From Chondrilla cf. caribensis (taxonomy: Eukaryota; Porifera; Demospongiae; Chondrillida; Chondrillidae), in contig OZ026566.1 of assembly GCA_964020155.1 (NCBI GenBank), positions 82,001 through 146,000 on the forward strand: a stretch of 64,000 nt of DNA, given 5' to 3'. The stretch's first letter is position 1, and each line of letters starts with the position of its first letter. The notes beneath the pieces were generated by a model. It was given only the letters and a program-made list of their open reading frames with translations. It made no database searches and was not told the origin of the DNA. Position numbers and translations under genes: made by a program. Below are positions 32,007-48,561 of this stretch, one piece after another.

Positions 32007-32110
32007 CTTGCGTTGTCTTCGGTTGATGCACTCCTCAACACAGTATTCGACGATTGATCAACGTGGATTGAGTACTCGACGCTAATTTGAGGGTTTTACT
32101 CATTTAGAAA
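32007..32110. promoter_or_regulatory. Bidirectional promoter between SNRPD2 and FKBP2
   Basis: A 104-bp interval separates divergent start codons. It must carry both core promoters and both 5' UTRs. No TATA box seen. Confidence 0.5.
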
Positions 32111-33210
32111 ATGTCCGTCGCCCGCAACCAGTTGATTTTGTCCTTAGCAATAATCGTTTCCATTACGTCGTGTATTCTTGCGGCGGAAGAAGGAGCGAAA
32201 AAGTTGCAGATTGGAGTGAAGAAGAGACCAGAGGAATGTCCCATTAAGACGAAACCGGGAGACAAAGTTCACATGCATTACACGGTTAGCGGGCAGCTGT
32301 AGTTGAGTCGGTATTGATTGCTTGTATGATTCTACTGATACTACTGATGACAGGGAACGTTAGAGGATGGGACGGAATTCGACAGCAGTCTCAAGAGAAA
32401 AGAACCTTTCATGTTCACTCTCGGACGTGGCCAGGTCATTAAAGGTTGGGACCAGGGCCTGCTCAAGTGAGTGATTTGCCGGTGGCATCGCATTGGGAAA
32501 TGTGCTTACTTGTGGTTAGAAATTGTGTTGGCCGATTGGCAGTCTAGTTATCAGTTGGATGCTACTACATCACTACCTGCTGCGAGGATCACCATTCTAG
32601 TGATAGATGAGGAGTCTGGTTATTTAGGGTCTGTGTTGGTGTCACCGAGAGGTCTGGCTGTACATCATTTGCCATGTTATCTTAATGGCTGTCATCATTG
32701 TCTTTTGGAGCCAAGTAGATGGTAATGGCTCCCATTAAGACCATTACCACAGGTTCAGGATAGTCTTACGTGGCCAGACCCTACCTAGTTCCTGTTCCCA
32801 TATGGGAGCGGTGATCTGAGTCCACGTAACCAGTGTGTTCAGTTGTGACTCCTCTGTGCAAGCTGTACTGTTGATTCGTTGTTTGCTGTTACCTCAGACA
32901 CCACAGTGTAGTGTGTACTGATGGTGATGGTAGGTCATTGTGATTACAAGCTGTATTCACTTTTCTGCTGTAGCATGTGTGAGGGAGAGAAGAGGAAGCT
33001 GGTGATCCCCTCCGACCTCGGCTACGGTGAACGAGGAGCTCCACCCAAGATCGGACGTGAGTTCTGACTGTCCTTTGATACCTTGTGCCACTGACTCTTG
33101 GCTGATTGCTGGTCACAGTCTACTGTTCTTGTTCTCTTTTAGCTGGTGCAACGTTGATATTTGAAGTTGAATTGCTAAAGATTGAACGCAGAGATGTTGA
33201 TGAACTTTGA
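32111..33210 (+). CDS. FKBP2: FKBP-type peptidyl-prolyl isomerase of the ER (FKBP2/FKBP13)
   Basis: Proline isomerase in the ER lumen. Exons 32111-32284, 32354-32466, 32974-33056 and 33143-33210 join in phase (145 residues; human 142). Residues 1-24 are a signal peptide ('[20 protein letters not shown]'). The FKBP domain is highly conserved: '[20 protein letters not shown]', '[20 protein letters not shown]', '[12 protein letters not shown]' (V-I-K-G-W binding pocket), '[20 protein letters not shown]' and '[16 protein letters not shown]'. The protein ends DVDEL, a KDEL-type retrieval signal. Confidence 0.96.
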
Positions 33211-33368
33211 TATTAGGAGTGTTCAAATTAGTGAATAAATACAGTAACATACTTTAGTATATTGTAACTGTCATGAGAAAAATAGATAACTACATAAAAT
33301 TAATTTAACAATTTAATACATAATCATTAAAATAATTCAGTCGTGAAATCACAATTAATCATGTGTTG

Positions 33369-35018
33369 TCACTTTTGTGGTTGTTCAGTCGCAGATCCCG
33401 CAGGTGGTGGTGTGGATGAAGCCTTAAGCTGGTTCAATTTCTTCTGTTGTTGGTTGAGATAGACACGAAGAAACAGTGCTACAAACACAAGCCCAACACC
33501 GACCATTGCCTGTCTGTCTAATGGATGACCGTAGACTATGCAGGACAGGAGAATGCTGAGGGCCTGCCTGGTGGTCATTATGAGGGTGAATATGAGGGGA
33601 CCAAACTCCTTGATAGTGTAGAAAATGAACAGTTGTCCAATGGCTGAACAAATTGAGAGAAGTACTGAGTGATAAAGGAATTCAGAATGTTTGAACAAGA
33701 ATACGACGTTTGAGAAAAATGTTCCTCGGAACAGCATCGATGCAAACGTGAATGTGCTTGAGAACAGGTTCACCCCAAGCATCATTTGGAAGGACGACAT
33801 GTGATATTGGGTGAAGATCTTAGATTGCCAATTGGAAGTGAAGCTATCAAAAGACATGTACCCAACAAGAATCACAATCCCCGCAATAGTGGTTTGTGTA
33901 GTGTGCGAGTGTCCAGGCTCCTCCTTGCTCAGCAGGAAGAGGCTCACACCAGCTGACAACAGCACAGCAGTGAGGTACTCGTGGAGAGGATACGTCTTCC
34001 CTGACACCACCTTCCCCATCAGCATGACCGGGATCACCTTTGAGCTCTTGGCTAGCACTTGAGTCGGGAAGGTCACGTACTTGAGAGCTTCGTACTGACA
34101 CCAGCTGCTGAGAATGTTCGATATGGAGGAGAAGGAATACTTGTAGACAGGACCAACATGTCTGGGTTGAGTCGTGGAGAGGACGTAGATGCCTGCCACA
34201 ACCAGGGCTAGGATACGGTTGACAAAAACTAGAAATTGTGAGTCTTTGAATTTCTCCCCTTCATAGGTCCTGGTCATTATCCTCTCCTGTGCAACAGGAG
34301 AAAGTGATACAATGCTACATAATATTGGGATCATGAATACTATTAGGAGAACAATAACGCAGTTATGAATATCATTAAAATTTCCACAGACATTGTCTAG
34401 CGTGTTGTGTACCCACTGACCTGGAGCACTCCCCAAGTGAGGTAAGCTGCTTGCAGGGCCAGGACGCAAACAATCAATTTCGCAGCATAGGACACAGAGC
34501 TCTGGTCTTCTTCTTTACTTTCTTTACCCGCATTACTGACTGGCAGAGCGTCTGGTCTCCTACCGAGCACAAACAAGCGCAAAACCCCATATATTGGACC
34601 ATCACCTGAGTACACAGCAATTGTAGAAGCAGATAATGCAATATACAGAGCACAGGTGTGCATGCGGTGTACTGTTACGTGACAGGCTATTTGTGGCCGT
34701 CCCACAGTGCAATACAGGTTAATTAACACACAGCCGTCCCGAAAGCGATAAAACCCGAGTGGTCTATCAACAATAGACACATTCTTACAGGTTAACCATG
34801 GGGAAGGTAATTTATGAGTTCTTACAATCACCTCTTTCCACTTCAGGCATCTTCTGCAAAAACCTTATCAAGAAATAACCCGGTACAAGGAGAATACCAT
34901 ATCCTAGAAGGTTTAGTAGAAAGTTGACCAGCCAATATTCTTGTGCTTCGTGCCACGCGTTAATCATCTTATTCATGGAATTCGCATACTCTTCCGTTAC
35001 AACAGTCTCCTTCTCCAT
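33369..35018 (-). CDS. SLC35B2: PAPS transporter 1 (SLC35B2)
   Basis: Golgi antiporter bringing 3'-phosphoadenosine 5'-phosphosulfate into the lumen for sulfation of proteoglycans and proteins. Exons 35018-34832, 34605-34421 and 34286-33369 join in phase: 429 residues (human 432). About ten hydrophobic helices. Diagnostic text: 'LQAAYLTWGVLQERIMTRTY' across the exon 2/3 junction, 'GEKFKDSQFLVFVNRILALV', 'EALKYVTFPTQVLAKSSKVI', 'PVMLMGKVVSGKTYPLHEYL', 'MSSFQMMLGVNLFSSTFTFA', 'LLSICSAIGQLFIFYTIKEF' and 'LIMTTRQALSILLSCIVYGH'. An in-frame ATG 21 bp upstream (35039) is possible. Stop lies 159 bp from the FKBP2 stop. Confidence 0.95.
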
Positions 35019-35217
35019 CGTCTGGCGATCGCGAGGCAACCGAACATTCGTTCAAGAATTCGATGTCTGCTCGGTACTAGTAGCCTCCAATGGTACGTAG
35101 CGGGAAGATCTACGCATAGGTCGAATATCTATGGCCTACGTAAGTGAATAAGTAGTCTGGATAACAGGAAAATACCCTACGAGGAGGCGTGACCCGTTAT
35201 TGTGTACTGGAGATGGG

Positions 35218-38447
<3,230 letters not shown>

Positions 38448-38707
38448 CAAGTCATTGTTGCTCATGTCCTCACATGTTATCATGTGATGTACAGATGTAA
38501 TACATTATCTCACGAGTGTAGTTCAATTAACACACACACTGCAGTTTGTACAGTGGCCTATCAACGTCACTGTTTATCCACCCCACCAGATTGTGCATAC
38601 TGAATGTACATTATTAATGATTTTATCACATTAATATTATTATAGTGTTTTACAGTTTAATATGTACAATTGACTTAGTAGTAGTCGATAGTCAGCTGAG
38701 GCCCCAG
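38448..38707. other. Convergent spacer
   Basis: 3' regions of PPP2R3C (+) and the small minus-strand gene. AT-rich; nothing else seen. Confidence 0.5.
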
Positions 38708-39348
38708 TTAATGGAGACGGAAGATTGGGTTGTTGAGGTGTATGTTATCCACATAACTGTGAAAGGAAAGTGTAAAATTGAATAAACTTCACAAATGTAT
38801 TATCAATGATGATATGATGATGTAATTGAAACTAATTAATGATGTGAAAATTGTAATTGCAAATCAAATTAGAGAGTCACTTCTAATGGTTTAGTGTTGC
38901 ACACTCACTTTGTCATTGGACTGTTGATATGGGGGAATCTCTTCTGCCTCTTATCGGTCCAGTGGGGAGGATCGGTATTGTCTGTTCCCCACTTTGGTGG
39001 AGGGTGTCGCACTGGGCAACCTCTGGACGGCAACATCTGCCGTAAAGTGGACCAGCTCTCACAGCGAGTGCTTGGAGATGAGGAATACACGGTTTTCTCT
39101 TCAGAGCTCCTATCAAAAGTCCTCAGAGACGCCTCTGGTTGGGAGATCCAATGTGTTGGTACTGGCCTAGGAGCACATCTTGATGGGAGCTTTCTACACT
39201 GTACAGGAGCTGTGTCCCTCAAATCCCTCGGATTGTACCATCTATTAACCCATTTCAGTTCGTTCAGACTATTCTTAGGAATATTTTCAGACCAAAAGTG
39301 GCGACTAAACCCGGCAAACGGCTGCAGGGTCCAATGACTTTCCGCCAT
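38708..39348 (-). CDS. Small Trp/Pro-rich protein, possibly an axonemal inner protein
   Basis: Two exons in phase: ATG 39348 'MAESHWTLQPFAGFSRHFWS' through 'KRFPHINSPMT' (donor gtgagt near 38905) joined to 'NYVDNIHLNNPIFRLH' and the stop at 38708. About 160 residues, basic, rich in Trp, Pro, Ser and Arg, with no signal peptide or membrane segment. Composition and the short 'PIFRLH' ending resemble small ciliary microtubule inner proteins, but I cannot assign a family, so this is only a suggestion. Its start is 39 bp or less from the upstream ATG of the ZFAND gene on the other strand. Confidence 0.5.
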
Positions 39349-39386
39349 AGCAACCACGCCTCCAAAACCTACTCACTAGGGTTGCC

Positions 39387-42123
<2,737 letters not shown>

Positions 42124-42899
42124 TTGTTGATTTAGCACCACCAAACCAGCAATTATTGTATACAAACAGCATGCGAGTGTTGAGCTATTATTTTGATTCA
42201 GGACTGCACATACACATACTCACACAGTAAAGTGTTTTTGTTTGCTTGTCCATATCTGTATAATTTGACTAGCAGTGTCATCTTTGTGTTTTCTAGTCTG
42301 CATTCCTTGAATTATCCCATAATTTGCTGCCATACATATCCAACGTGATGGTTTTACCTGGAATACCTCACACATGCATAGTGACCTGCCAAGGTCAACC
42401 ACAGTCTACCCCATCGGAGTACCGTGTGTAGTGATGCAGACATATCCACCGTGATGGTTTTACTTGGAATACCTCACACACACACACGCACACACGTATT
42501 GAGGTGCTGAATGGTCAACCGCAGACTACCCAAATTCAGTATCGGGTGTAGTGGTGTATAGAGGCTGCGATTTGAGTCATGCAAATGTGCTGTGTGCTCT
42601 CAAGCAGGCAAGGCTGTGGTCTACACTGCTGTGTGGTCCTCAACCAACTGTCTGGAGAATCCATATTGACACATCCACTCTCACTCCCAATGTTTCTTTT
42701 GTGGTGTACATATTACCCTACATGGTCCACAGGTAGTGGAACAGGCGCCATATTATTGGTATTAAAGATATCGACCAATATTAAGCATATAACACCAAAA
42801 TGACTTACAAATAGAATCAAAACACTGAATTGGATATTGCTCATTTTGGGAGGACAGACTAGAAAACAGTAGCTTTCACCGCATTAGCGGTATATTCTA
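42124..42899. other. Convergent intergenic region with tandem duplication
   Basis: 3' flanks of ZFAND (+) and UQCC3-like (-). No gene recognised. A direct duplication of about 105 bp is listed separately. Confidence 0.5.
42339..42556. repeat. Direct duplication of about 105 bp
   Basis: 'gtgatggttttac(c/t)tggaa' with 'tacctcacaca' occurs at about 42345 and 42451. Both copies continue with 'ggtcaacc(a/g)cag' and end in a '(g/t)tgtagtg' block. The second copy has gained a short CA run. Confidence 0.85.
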
Positions 42900-43174
42900 T
42901 CACTTCTTCCAGAAAGGTTCCTTTGATTCTGATGACTCCTTTAATTTTTTCATGACCTGGGCTCTTTTGCTTCTGGCTTGGTCAACTTCTTCAAGTCTCT
43001 CTGGAGACATTCTCTAAGAAGAAAACTACAGTGAGTAATTCTTACAGATAGTAGATCGCCAATGGAAATCACCTCCATCATTTGGTCTTTTGAAGGGACC
43101 GTACCTTTCATGACAGCCCATCCTGCTCCGATTGTACCAACCGTGATTAAGAGGTACTTCCAATTGGAAGCCAT
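42900..43174 (-). CDS. Short single-pass inner-membrane protein, UQCC3-like
   Basis: UQCC3 assists assembly of cytochrome b in respiratory complex III. Two exons in phase (43174-43073 and 43013-42900) encode 71 residues. The N-terminus 'MASNWKYLLITVGTIGAGWA' is a hydrophobic anchor with the Gly-rich pattern of UQCC3, then 'VPSKDQMMERMSPERLEEVD' and a Lys-rich helix ending 'KEPFWKK'. Size, topology and the K/R-x-x-M-x-x-x-x-P spacing fit UQCC3 (human 93 residues), but such small proteins are easy to misassign. Head-to-head with prominin, 203 bp apart. Confidence 0.5.
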
Positions 43175-43377
43175 TTTGATAGTGGATCTTAATGAGATTC
43201 ATAGATCAATTTAGATAATAAGATTATATCCGTCTCAAATTCCAGTTAGCGTAGGACTTCAATGAGTTTAGAGATGGACTACGCCAAGAAGACTCCAGGA
43301 GAAAGAGACAATGACGACGTCTGTATCTAGAGGTACATAAGACATCCTCTGAAGTAGAACAGAGTGGATCGGATCAA

Positions 43378-44451
43378 ATGGATAGTAAAAACGATCCTTC
43401 GTGCCGTAATCGTAATCTGTTCACCGTTCTTGCCCTTCTGTTGTTATCCTACCCGTCTACGTTGGGCGTCACGTCAACCCGTCTCCTGAACGCTCGTGTA
43501 ACAACGACCTGTGTTCTGAACGCTACACCCGCCAGTCCTAGCTATGGGGACCGAGGCGGGCTCGCTACCATGTTAAAGATGGCGGCTGATGCAAGAACCA
43601 CTCTGGAGTTGAAGAACCTGCCGATGAAGACGCTATCAGAGGCTTTTGAGCAGATGTAAGTGGCCGAAGTCAACAGCAGGAGTGTCCCGAGCTACACACC
43701 ACTGCAATAGTGGTGATTCGTGTTAATCACCTTCTCCTGTTACACTTAACATCAAACCACAATTCATATCAATAATGCATAATAGGGTTGACTGCAGGAT
43801 AGATCTCACTGGTGACATGTACTGCTTGTGTGAATTGACTGGCACCGTCACCACTATCACCATTACCTCTACACCACTATCACCATTACCTCTACACCAC
43901 TATCATCAATACCTCTACACCGCTATCACCATTACCTCTACACCACTATCATCAATACCCTATTGTCATCACCAACATCAAATATTACATGCTACTGCTG
44001 TTGGAATTAGTTTTCCACTCACTGTTAGTCATATTCTGTTCAGTAGTGGATCCAGAGGCTCTGTGGTCACGCGGGACCTCCTTTAACACTGGCTATAACT
44101 AAGAGTGTGTAGTGGAGCTGTCAGGTCCAAACCCTGAGATCCTGGTTATTGTGTCACTCTATGTATCAGTTACTGTGCACTTAGTATAGTAACCACCAAG
44201 TCCTCTCCACTCTAAACAAGATTCCTTACCTATCATCCCAGCTGTGTGGGTCCCTCCTATACTGGATCCACCAGTGGTGTTGATCACATCCCTGATTTAG
44301 GAGGAATACTTTGTCTTTCATTTGAACCTTCACATCCTCTCCATTCACAGCAATGGCAGCTTGGCAGAGGTACCAGTCGCCTTTCATTCCGCTATGTACA
44401 CCTCAGGAGTCAATATGGCAGCAAAGTCATTACTCTCAGCTAGTAAGTGTG

Positions 44452-44523
<72 letters not shown>

Positions 44524-45455
44524 ATACTGTATATGTAATATTGGTCTCTTACTAATTGTCAGGTTTTGCCCTGGTCCTGGGTCTATCCATGCCTCTAGTC
44601 TTCCTGGTCTTGATGTGGGTGCTACCCAAGATATGTACCCCGGAAGATCCAGATGAACTGGAAGGCGATTCACCAGTAGAAGATGACCACCAGAGGCAGG
44701 AAGAGGAGAAGAACAGCTCCATTGAGGCCCAGCTGGTTGCTTGTCTGGTGGTGACTGGAGCTGTGTTGTCAGCTGTGTTGCTGGTGGTGTTCGTGAGCAT
44801 ATCGCTCACTGGTAGCCAGTGGGTCAGTGATGGGGTCGGGCAGAGCTCGCGAGCAGCCAAGACCATATTACCAGAGGTGGGACCTGCAGTTGTATTGTGT
44901 GACTCACACTGTGCACAATCACTCACCCACTGCACCCATCACTCACACACACTACACCCATTACTCACCCACACTGCACTTATCACTCACACACTGTACA
45001 CCATCACTCACACACACTGCCCCATCACTCACACACTGTACACCATCACTCACACACACTGCCCCATCACTCATACACTACACCCATCACTCACACACAC
45101 TACACCCATCACTCACACACACTACACCCATCACTCACACACACTACACCCATCACTCACACTATATACAAACATTTGCTATACCTGTTAAGATGTTTGT
45201 TTTCACGAGTTCCTCCATGGCTGCAGCTGTCCAGGGTGGAACAGGATGCTGTTTCCGGTTTGAACAGAACATTGTTGGAATCCCTCAGGAGATATGATAC
45301 TTATGTAACGTCAAACATCAAGTGAGCCCCACCCTGGTGGTGACTATGAACCTGCAGTTGTATCACTTTGTTCATTATTAGCACCAGTGTGTCTGCTCTG
45401 GTTGAAACCGAGATTGAAGAAAGGCTGACAAGTGATAGTAGGCAACTGCTTCGGA

Positions 45456-45501
<46 letters not shown>

Positions 45502-46560
45502 TGAGTGCTGACAGTCACTAAACTGCTTACCCCTGGCTTTAGGTGGGTGATTCCCTGGAAATTCTCCGAAGCAATCTGCTACCTGCCCTGAAGCACGCTA
45601 ACGGGAATATCACCAGTTTCTTGGTCTACAGCAACAGTCTAATGAGGCTCCAGGGATCACTGAGGAATCTGAGTGTTGCATGTGGGCGTGTCACACCGGA
45701 GGGTGGAGGGGGAGGGAACCTCACCCAATTGTGCCAGACCTTGATGCTCCACGAGGCCAACTACACACCCATTTTACCACCCCGGTATATTGCAGACCTG
45801 AAGGGCATCAAGGACACACTGAAAACACACTACCTCCCTCCTGTTCAACTGTTAGCTGGGTTTTCAATCCCAGCAAAGTGGATCACAGACTACAAGGGAG
45901 TACTGGTCAGTTCACTATCAGTTCAATACTAATTGTTATCAGTTAAATATCAGTTTAATATCAGTTTAATATCAGTATCAGTTTAATATTCAACTTTTTG
46001 TGTTATTGTAACTTGTTGAACTCTGTGTATTTATTTCCTCTCTCTTAGGAGGGAAAGACTTGGTCAAATTTATCCTCTGTTCACAAGCAACATTACAAGC
46101 ATGTTGAAATGTTACTATGGCAACTAGTAGGTAACATGTCCACATCCTATGAGAAGGTCAACCTACACCTTCCAGAGACTAAGGCGATTATTGATGAGCA
46201 CTTTGGACCCAAGTATGTGACACACCTCCTGACAAACCTCCTGACATGCCTGCCACACCTCCTGACACACCTCCAGTGGTCCTTATCCCCAGGCTTATCC
46301 TACTCTTGCCCACAGGTACCTAGCTAGCTGGGAGGAACTGAGATTTGGATTGTGTGCCATTTTGGCTGTGTTTGTTCTGTTTGTTGTTCTGTGTGTGGTG
46401 GTTTGCTCCAGTCGAGGGTTGCTGTGTGTGGTGGAGCTGTATCGGAGTGGGTACGACCCGGGAACTGCTCTTGCTTCAAATCACTCAGCTGACACCATTA
46501 GGAGGTGAATTCACATGCACGCACACTCACACACGCACACACACACACACACACACACAT

Positions 46561-46628
<68 letters not shown>

Positions 46629-48517
46629 CCACGCACACACACACATACACACACACTAACTGACACACACACTACAATTTCCAGTACTTCATTCATCAAA
46701 CTTGTTTTTGCTGTAGATTTTCATATGTCCTTTTTGGAGCATTTTTCTTGGTGAGCGTGTCCATCTTTGTGACCCTCCCACTTGCTACTACACTTGGTAG
46801 TGCATGTGGAGAGTCATCCAACTTCAGTGAACTCACTGGTGGGTACTTGTATGTGCACTGGTGGGTACATGTATGTGTACTGGTGGGTACTTGTGTGTGC
46901 ACTGGTGGGTACTTGTGTGTGCACTGGTGGGCACTTGTATGTGCACTGGTGGATACTTTTATGTGCACTGGTGGGTACTTGTATGTGCACTGGTGGGTAC
47001 TTGTATGTGTACTGGTGGGTACTTGTATGTGCACTGTGTGGAACTGGCAGTTGGCAACTCTGTCATTTTTTTCATTTCAGATCATTTTCTTGACTCTCCT
47101 CAAGTATGGAATGGGGGTTATCCCTTGGGATCACTGTTGCTAAGCAACAAGTCAACACCATTAACACTCTCATCAATGCAAAATGTCTGTGAAATGGATG
47201 GATCCTTATATGAGGCATATCAATTATCAGGGTTTTACTCTTTCAACCACACCAATAGCCTCCATAAGGAGTTGGTATGTTCTCAATGTTCTTGAGGTCT
47301 TTTGACACGTGTTCATGATTTTAGCACTCTATTCTAGATCCAATTCATTGAAGAGTTTTCCTCCTATTCCACCCCTCCACCAACAATATTGGGTGCCAAC
47401 ATCACACGAGGCATCAGTTCAATCCTCACCCTGCCTCGAACGCCAGACCTACAACTGATCAAAGAAATGCGGGGGGTGTTGTTTGGCAACCAATCGAAAA
47501 CCTTGATGGAAACATACCTTCTCATTGGAAATTTTGTGAGTTCATCTATGGGATGTGATGAGATTCATTGATGCTTTGCCACTTCAAGTTCACACCCACC
47601 ACTATCTGAACTGTGTGCTCCTCTGTCCTCTCACCCAGTGTGTGTTCCACCTTCCATATCCTATTGGTTTCTCAGTTCACATTCCAGTTTCCATTTCCTT
47701 ATTTCTCCATTCAGTCAAAGGCTGTTGCCACTGACAACCAGCGGTCCATCCAGGATCATGTGCACACTGCTGCCAGTGTTGTCAAGGATACCGTGCGACA
47801 GCTAGCTGCCCTCAACGACTCCACTCGGCTATTGGACCGTGAGGTCCACAACACCATAGAGGATGAGATTCAGGATTGGGGCAAGTACAGGCAGTTCCAA
47901 GATGACCAGCTGAGGATTGCTGCTGATATACAGCGGGCTTATAACTCCACTTATCATGATCGGATTGTTGGGATGTTGCTGTCTGCACTGGAGAATGAGA
48001 GCAACAACTACTTCAACTTCCTCAACAGTTCGTCTATTTGTAGTGTGGGACAATGCAAGGTGAACCAGCAGTATGGGTACTTCTGTACATTATTTACATT
48101 AGTTGCTTACTTGTTTACTTGTTTACCTATTTACTTGCTTTTATATATCGGTTGTCGCTACATTCACCTTCTATTGTTCCATGTATTGTTTGTCTACTGT
48201 TCTGTTCCTCCTAGTCTGTGGCTGATCTGTACCGTGAGTTCACTAGAGGAGCATGTGGGGACGTGTTGGAAGGACTGGACCTCCTCTGGTCCAGTCAGTG
48301 TGCCGTACTCCTCACATTGATACCATTCCTGGCGTTCAGCTTGATAGCCAGCAGGTGAGCACAGCGTATCAAGTCGTTCTGTACTGCCCAGTGTATTACT
48401 GGCTGACCTTTGACCTTGTAGGAGATTTGCATATGAAAAGACTTCCAGAGATGAGCACAAGGTCCAGCTAACTGAACTCGCTTTTAACCAATCCGTAAGC
48501 AATGATAGATGGCAATG
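43378..48517 (+). CDS. Prominin-family five-pass membrane glycoprotein
   Basis: Prominins mark cholesterol-rich membrane protrusions such as microvilli and cilia. ATG 43378 opens an N-terminal hydrophobic signal ('[17 protein letters not shown]'). Roughly fifteen exons follow. Topology: TM1 '[20 protein letters not shown]' (about 44563-44625); an acidic cytoplasmic loop; TM2 '[20 protein letters not shown]' (about 44730-44800); a large extracellular loop with N-glycosylation sites; TM3 '[20 protein letters not shown]' (about 46350-46410); TM4 '[20 protein letters not shown]' (about 46716-46775); a second large loop with NxT/S sites; and TM5 '[20 protein letters not shown]' (about 48305-48355 and 48421 on). 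The 2+2+1 TM pattern with two big loops is the prominin plan, and '[20 protein letters not shown]' before TM5 resembles the prominin pre-TM5 block. The loop between TM1 and TM2 lacks the Cys-rich cluster of vertebrate prominins. Reading through the next donor would end the protein at about 48517; splicing instead continues into the next feature. Confidence 0.75.
43847..43960. repeat. Minisatellite in prominin intron 1
   Basis: Units of about 23 bp: cactatcaccattacctcta and variants, four to five copies. Confidence 0.9.
44452..44521. repeat. (GT)n microsatellite at a splice donor
   Basis: About 35 units extending the donor gtaagtgtgtag of a prominin exon. Confidence 0.95.
44905..45165. repeat. 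Minisatellite of actcacacacac/cccatc units
   Basis: About a dozen 18-22 bp units following the donor at about 44875 in prominin. Confidence 0.9.
45459..45500. repeat. (GT)n microsatellite at a splice donor
   Basis: About 21 units beginning at the donor itself after '...RQLLRK'. The next exon begins 'VGDSLEIL'. Confidence 0.95.
46527..46665. repeat. (CA)n microsatellite
   Basis: About 65 CA units with interruptions in the prominin intron between TM3 and TM4, about 25 bp after the donor at 46506. Confidence 0.95.
46835..47036. repeat. 22-bp minisatellite that repeats a splice-donor sequence
   Basis: About nine copies of a unit containing cactggtgggtacttgta. The exon end/donor at 46840 reads ctcactg|gtgggtac, so each unit carries a copy of the exon-intron junction. 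Confidence 0.92.
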
Positions 48518-48561
48518 ATGACCACTGTGTAGGCTAATTAGAGGGATTTACTCTTTTCCAG

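Noticed and set aside
38894..39337. Plus-strand 147-codon frame
   Set aside because: Antisense to the two-exon minus-strand gene, whose splice phase and Trp/Pro-rich composition are more protein-like. Not fully excluded.
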